Assembly: GCF_001426405.1 (NCBI RefSeq)
Contig: NZ_LMEP01000026.1
Location: 392,311 to 428,163 of the forward strand
DNA from: Streptomyces sp. Root1304
GTDB taxonomy: Bacteria > Actinomycetota > Actinomycetes > Streptomycetales > Streptomycetaceae
Length of the DNA: 35,853 bases
Direction: 5' to 3'
The position numbers and the translations under genes are program-made. The notes beneath the pieces are model-generated. The model made no database searches. It had not been told where the DNA came from and worked only from the letters and a program-made list of their open reading frames with translations. Within the stretch, counting starts at the first letter, position 1; every line of letters starts with the position of its first letter. Of this stretch, positions 32,503-35,853 are shown piece after piece.

Positions 32503-32555
32503 GGGGTGGCTTGCCGATCAGGCCGGGCTCGCGGGTTGATCGACAAGCCACCCCC
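32502..32555 (+). terminator. long hairpin after the SepIVA-like gene
   Basis: GGGGTGGCTTG, C/A mismatch, CGATCA, 16-nt loop, TGATCG, CAAGCCACCCC: 17-18 paired positions immediately after the stop codon, just before the next promoter. Terminator is the simplest reading; there is no U-run. Confidence 0.65.
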
Positions 32556-32565
32556 TCGGCCCCGA

Positions 32566-32595
32566 TTGGGTCCTGGGCGAAGCGTCCAGTATCCT
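32566..32595 (+). promoter_or_regulatory. candidate promoter of DUF177-rpmF-rnc
   Basis: TTGGGT (32566-32571), 18 bp, TATCCT (32590-32595), about 90 nt before the DUF177 gene. Confidence 0.5.
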
Positions 32596-32684
32596 GGCTC
32601 TTCGGTCGCGCGTATTCCGCGATCCTTGCTGCCCACGTTCGGCAGCCTCCCACGACGCAGCACGATCCGAAAGCAGGAAGACCC

Positions 32685-33338
32685 CTGAGCACGCGCCTCG
32701 ACCACCGCAATCCCCTCGTGTTCGACACACACGAGCTGGGGCGGCGTCCCGGTGCCCTCCAGCGGCTCTCGCGTTCGATCGAGGCCCCCCGGGACCTGGG
32801 CGTCGAAGGAGTCATCGGAGTGCCCGAGGGCGCACCGGTGGACATCGATCTCCGTCTTGAGTCGGTCATGGAAGGGGTGCTTGTCACAGGCACCGCCCGT
32901 GCATCGGCCGAGGGGGAGTGCGTAAGGTGTCTGGAGCCCGTCGAGCTGGAGCTCGACGTGGACTTCCAGGAGATGTTCTCGTACCCCGACTCCGACGACC
33001 GGGGCCGCTCCAAGGCGGCCGCGGACGACGAAGCCGAGGCAGACGAGGACATGATCCCCCTCGAGGACGGCATGTTCGACCTCGAACCCGTGCTGCGTGA
33101 TGCGGTGGTGCTCGCACTGCCGATGCAGCCGGTGTGCCGGGAGGACTGTGCGGGACTGTGTTCCACCTGTGGAACCAACCTGAACGAGAACCCGGACCAC
33201 CACCACGACGCCGTCGACATTCGTTGGGCGGCATTGCAGGGACTCGCCGGTTCGCTGGGAACCGATGAGAAGGACAACATGAGCGGCAAAGCCTCTGACG
33301 GGGACGTCCGAAGCGCCGCCGAGAAGCAGGAGAAGTAG
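32685..33338 (+). CDS. DUF177 (YceD) protein, apparently started at CTG
   Basis: A 217-residue protein beginning STRLDHRNPLVFDTHELGRR, the usual N-terminus of the streptomycete family. At that place the codon is CTG (32685-32687), preceded by AGGAAG at the proper distance. No ATG, GTG or TTG is in frame for many codons upstream. The first ordinary start is GTG 32718 inside NPLVFD, which would cut conserved residues. The protein has cysteine pairs CVRC (~77) and CREDCAGLCSTCGTN (~164-178), probably binding zinc, and an acidic middle. DUF177 proteins are linked to 23S rRNA accumulation, and the gene nearly always precedes rpmF, as here (2-nt gap). Confidence 0.85.
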   Translation: MSTRLDHRNPLVFDTHELGRRPGALQRLSRSIEAPRDLGVEGVIGVPEGAPVDIDLRLESVMEGVLVTGTARASAEGECVRCLEPVELELDVDFQEMFSYPDSDDRGRSKAAADDEAEADEDMIPLEDGMFDLEPVLRDAVVLALPMQPVCREDCAGLCSTCGTNLNENPDHHHDAVDIRWAALQGLAGSLGTDEKDNMSGKASDGDVRSAAEKQEK

Positions 33339-33340
33339 CC

Positions 33341-33514
33341 GTGGCTGTTCCGAAGCGGAAGATGTCGCGCAGCAACACGCGCCACCGCCGGTCGCAGTGG
33401 AAGGCTGCGGTCCCCACCCTGGTTTCGTGTGAGCGTTGCCAGGAGCCGAAGCTGCAGCACATCGCGTGCCCGAGCTGCGGCACCTACAACAAGCGCCAGG
33501 TCCTCTCGGTCTGA
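33341..33514 (+). CDS. rpmF: 50S ribosomal protein L32 (bL32), zinc-finger form
   Basis: A 57-residue protein, start GTG 33341, 2 nt after the DUF177 stop: MAVPKRKMSRSNTRHRRSQW at the N-terminus, then CERC and CPSC pairs (~residues 30-33 and 43-46) and the end YNKRQVLSV. The four cysteines make this the zinc-binding (C+) form. AGGAGAAG upstream serves as ribosome-binding site inside the preceding gene. Confidence 0.97.
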   Translation: MAVPKRKMSRSNTRHRRSQWKAAVPTLVSCERCQEPKLQHIACPSCGTYNKRQVLSV

Positions 33515-33534
33515 TTGGGCTGGTGAGAGGCGCA

Positions 33535-34347
33535 ATGTCTGAGTCCCGCAAGACGGACGACAAGACGGACCATGCCTCGTCCCACACGCTTCTGGAAGGG
33601 CGGCTCGGCTACAAGCTCGAGTCCGCCCTTCTGGTGCGTGCGCTGACCCACCGTTCGTTCGCTTACGAGAACGGCGGTCTGCCCACCAACGAGCGGCTGG
33701 AGTTCCTCGGGGACTCCGTGCTGGGCCTGGTGGTCACGGACACGCTGTACCGCACCCACCCCGACCTGCCAGAAGGCCAGCTGGCCAAACTGCGGGCCGC
33801 GGTGGTCAACTCGCGAGCGCTGGCGGACGTGGGGCGCGGCCTCGAACTCGGCTCCTTCGTCCGGCTCGGCCGGGGCGAAGAGGGCACGGGCGGCCGGGAC
33901 AAGGCGTCCATCCTCGCCGACACCCTTGAAGCGGTGATCGGCGCGGTCTATCTCGACCAGGGCCTCGAAGTGGCGTCCGAGCTGGTGCACCGGCTCTTCG
34001 ACCCACTGATCGAGAAGTCCTCGAACCTCGGTGCGGGCCTGGACTGGAAGACCAGTCTCCAGGAACTCACCGCGGCCGAGGGTCTGGGTGTGCCGGAGTA
34101 CCTCGTCTCCGAAGAGGGTCCGGACCACGAGAAGACCTTTACTGCTGCCGCCCGCGTCGGTGGTGTCTCGTACGGCACCGGCACCGGCCGCAGCAAGAAG
34201 GAAGCGGAACAGCAGGCGGCGGAGTCCGCGTGGCGCGAGATTCGCGCGGCGGCGGACGAACGCGCGGCGGCGGCCAAGGCCGCGGCCGAGGCGGGAAACG
34301 GAGAGGTCGCCGACCCCTCTTCTTCCGCCCACCGGGCGTCGGCCTGA
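33535..34347 (+). CDS. rnc: ribonuclease III (AbsB)
   Basis: A 270-residue double-strand-specific endonuclease, start ATG 33535 with GAGAGG 5 nt upstream, 20 nt after rpmF. The nuclease domain has the signature NERLEFLGDSVL (~53-64; the Glu and Asp bind Mg) and DTLEAVIGAVYLDQG (~126-140). The dsRNA-binding domain covers ~165-240 (DWKTSLQELTAAEG, GRSKKEAEQQAAESAW). The last ~30 residues are an Ala-rich extension. It processes rRNA and many mRNAs; in S. coelicolor the gene is known as absB because mutants lose antibiotic production. Conserved gene group with DUF177, rpmF and mutM. Confidence 0.97.
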   Translation: MSESRKTDDKTDHASSHTLLEGRLGYKLESALLVRALTHRSFAYENGGLPTNERLEFLGDSVLGLVVTDTLYRTHPDLPEGQLAKLRAAVVNSRALADVGRGLELGSFVRLGRGEEGTGGRDKASILADTLEAVIGAVYLDQGLEVASELVHRLFDPLIEKSSNLGAGLDWKTSLQELTAAEGLGVPEYLVSEEGPDHEKTFTAAARVGGVSYGTGTGRSKKEAEQQAAESAWREIRAAADERAAAAKAAAEAGNGEVADPSSSAHRASA

Positions 34348-34368
34348 CGGCCGAACCCCTCGCTTCCC

Positions 34369-34396
34369 GAGAACCCCGCCCCAGGGCGGGGTTCTC
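34369..34396 (+). terminator. terminator of DUF177-rpmF-rnc
   Basis: GAGAACCCCGCC, loop CCAG, GGCGGGGTTCTC, then GTCTTTCC: a perfect 12-bp stem 21 nt after rnc. Confidence 0.85.
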
Positions 34397-34462
34397 GTCT
34401 TTCCGCAGGTGCCCGGCCGGTAGGCTGGATCGGCTGGCTGACAAGACGTCCGGAGGAGTCCC

Positions 34463-35323
34463 GTGCCCGAGCTGCCCGAGGTCGAGGTCGTACGGCGCGG
34501 ACTGGAGCGCTGGGTCGCCGGGCGGACCGTGTCCGAGGTCGAGGTGCTGCACCCCAGGGCCGTACGGCGCCATCCGGCCGGCGGCGAGGACTTCGCGGCC
34601 CGGCTGAAGGGGCAGCGGTTCGAGGTGGCGCGGCGGCGCGGCAAGTACCTCTGGGTGCCGCTCGCCGACTCCGGCACCGCCGTCCTCGGGCACCTCGGCA
34701 TGAGCGGGCAGCTGCTCGTCCAGCCGGAGGGCGCCGCCGACGAGAAGCACCTGCGCATCCGCGTCCGCTTCGACGACACGACCGGCACCGAGCTGCGCTT
34801 CGTCGACCAGCGCACCTTCGGCGGGCTCTCGCTGCACGACCAGACCCCCGACGGACTTCCGGACGTCATCGCGCACATCGCCCGCGATCCGCTGGACCCC
34901 GAGTTCGACGACGCGGCCTTCCAGAGCGCGCTGCGGCTGCGCCGTACGACGGTGAAGCGGGCACTGCTCGACCAGTCGCTGATCAGCGGCGTCGGCAACA
35001 TCTACGCCGATGAGGCGCTCTGGCGGTCCCGGCTGCACTACGACCGGCCGACGGCCACGCTGACGCGGCCCCGCATGGCCGAGCTGCTCGGGCACGTCCG
35101 GGACGTGATGAACGCGGCCCTCGACGCCGGCGGCACCAGCTTCGACAGCCTCTATGTGAACGTCAACGGCGAGTCCGGCTACTTCGACCGCTCGCTCGAC
35201 GCGTACGGCCGCGAGGACGAGCCCTGCCACCGCTGCGGTACGCCGATGCGCCGGCGTGCCTGGATGAACAGGTCCAGCTACTTCTGCCCGCGCTGCCAGC
35301 GCCCGCCGCGCGTGACGCTCTGA
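34463..35323 (+). CDS. mutM: formamidopyrimidine-DNA glycosylase
   Basis: A 286-residue protein, start GTG 34463 with GGAGGAG 5 nt upstream. After Met removal the catalytic Pro and Glu are at the N-terminus (PELPEVEVVRRGLE). Other signatures: FEVARRRGKYL (the Lys of the beta-elimination site), LGHLGMSGQLLV, SLISGVGNIYADEALWRSRL (helix-two-turn-helix) and a C-terminal zinc finger with CHRC and CPRC enclosing the conserved Arg region. It removes 8-oxoguanine and ring-opened purines. Full length. The palindromic element at 35327 begins 3 nt after its stop. Confidence 0.96.
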   Translation: MPELPEVEVVRRGLERWVAGRTVSEVEVLHPRAVRRHPAGGEDFAARLKGQRFEVARRRGKYLWVPLADSGTAVLGHLGMSGQLLVQPEGAADEKHLRIRVRFDDTTGTELRFVDQRTFGGLSLHDQTPDGLPDVIAHIARDPLDPEFDDAAFQSALRLRRTTVKRALLDQSLISGVGNIYADEALWRSRLHYDRPTATLTRPRMAELLGHVRDVMNAALDAGGTSFDSLYVNVNGESGYFDRSLDAYGREDEPCHRCGTPMRRRAWMNRSSYFCPRCQRPPRVTL

Positions 35324-35326
35324 CGG

Positions 35327-35495
35327 CTAGGGCCTGTCTGACAATTCCCGTCGGGTCCGGCCCGCCCGGCACGCACGCTCGGCGCACGGCCGAAACGCCC
35401 AAGTAGCTCCGCTACGAGGGCGCCCCGGCCGCACGCCGATCGCACGCACCGAACGGCCCGGCCTGATCCGACGCGAATTGTCAGACAGGCCCTAG
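35327..35495. mobile_element. 169-bp palindromic, MITE-like element
   Basis: Bounded by perfect 21-bp inverted repeats starting CTAGGGCCTGTCTGACAA (35327-35347 and 35475-35495). The interior is itself an imperfect palindrome: CGTCGG and GATCCGACG-type arms, matching CTCGGCGCACGGCCG-like blocks, and a tip GTAGC-TCC-GCTAC near 35404-35416, so the whole element can fold into one long hairpin. No ORF. Both ends carry CTAG. It fits a non-autonomous insertion or a mobile hairpin repeat; no direct target duplication beyond CTAG is visible. The right end contains the stop codon of the adjacent transposase remnant. Confidence 0.7.
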
Positions 35496-35853
35496 GTGTA
35501 TTGACCTGCAGGGTTGTTGACACGGCTGATGGGCGGGTGTCCGTCGAGTGCGGTGTGGCAGCGGTGGTGGTTGTAGGTGTGGAGGAAGTCTGCCAGGGCT
35601 TCGGTCCGTTCGGTGTTCGAGGTGTAGGGCCGTAGGTAGGCCCACTCGTCGAGGAGGGTGCGGTTGAAGCGTTCGACCTTGCCGTTGGTCTGGGGCCGGT
35701 AGGGCCGGGTGAGTTTCCCGGTGGCGCCGAGGTCGGCCAGGACGTTCTTCCTTCGATGCGGGTGATGCCCTGGCTGTGGAAGAACGCGGCCGCGCGGGCC
35801 AGGAAGCCCGCGCAGGTCGCGACCTTCTCATCGGGGTGGATCTCGCTGTAGGC
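35492..35853 (-). pseudogene. IS481-like transposase, C-terminal fragment with a frameshift
   Basis: Enters from the right edge as AYSEIHPDEKVATCAGFLAR and AAAFFHSQGITRIE, part of a DDE integrase core. At about 35750 a deletion shifts the frame; homology continues as VLADLGATGKLTRPYRPQTN, GKVERFNRTLLDEWAYLRPY, HTYNHHRCHTALDGHPPISR and ends VNNPAGQYT at TAG 35494-35492. Roughly 50 nt seem to be missing, including the second catalytic Asp region (TDNG-like). The segment is therefore inactive as given. It may be an old IS remnant or an assembly fault at a multicopy element. Confidence 0.8.

Noticed and set aside
31368..32684. N-terminal extension of the DUF177 gene through the SepIVA-like gene
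   Set aside because: The frame is open but overlaps a better gene and a promoter; family homology starts only at 32688.

Overview
The window is about 70% G+C, with strong G/C preference at third codon positions and frequent GTG starts. Its gene order is that of the Streptomyces core chromosome: tandem conservons, gltX, tRNA-Gln/Glu array, ndgR, leuCD, hupS, gpsA, ddl, thiL, rpmB, recG, coaD, rpmF, rnc, mutM. It is almost certainly from a Streptomyces. The left end falls inside a sequence repeated in the window and the right end inside a transposase remnant, so the window may be a whole contig of a draft assembly.

Layout. (1) 1-10,038, minus strand: two conservons in tandem, each encoding a nitrate-sensor-like membrane histidine kinase (CvnA), a Roadblock/LC7 protein (CvnB), a DUF742 protein (CvnC) and a Ras-like ATP/GTP-binding protein (CvnD). 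Three of the eight genes carry deletions. (2) 10,039-14,673, plus strand: a small ORF of unknown function, a FAH-family hydrolase, gltX, a HAD hydrolase and a five-gene tRNA array (Gln-Glu-Glu-Gln-Glu). (3) 14,711-17,705: the IclR-type regulator ndgR divergent from leuC-leuD. (4) 17,759-18,834: a small helical protein and the lysine-tailed HU protein HupS. (5) 18,973-19,858, minus: cofC (coenzyme F420) followed by a cold-shock-like small protein. (6) 19,986-22,973, plus: plsC-gpsA (phospholipid precursors) and ddl (peptidoglycan). (7) 23,008-23,744, minus: a stand-alone Lrp/AsnC effector domain and a lipoprotein. (8) 23,978-25,737, plus: thiL-thiD. (9) rpmB (minus) divergent from a FakA-like DAK2 protein, then recG, rsmD-coaD, a SepIVA-like coiled-coil protein, DUF177-rpmF-rnc and mutM. 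(10) 35,327-end: a 169-bp palindromic element and a broken IS481-like transposase.

Most of the window is housekeeping: translation (gltX, tRNAs, rpmB, rpmF, rsmD, rnc), repair (recG, mutM), cofactors (coaD, thiL, thiD, cofC), leucine, phospholipid and wall synthesis. I found no phage, CRISPR, toxin-antitoxin or secondary-metabolite cluster. The points most worth a second look are the conservon deletions, which lie at the edges of an exact 90-bp repeat; the small ORF with a duplicated TANPRR motif; spacer hairpins with a compensatory change in the tRNA array; the apparent CTG start of the DUF177 gene; and the palindromic element abutting the transposase stop codon.
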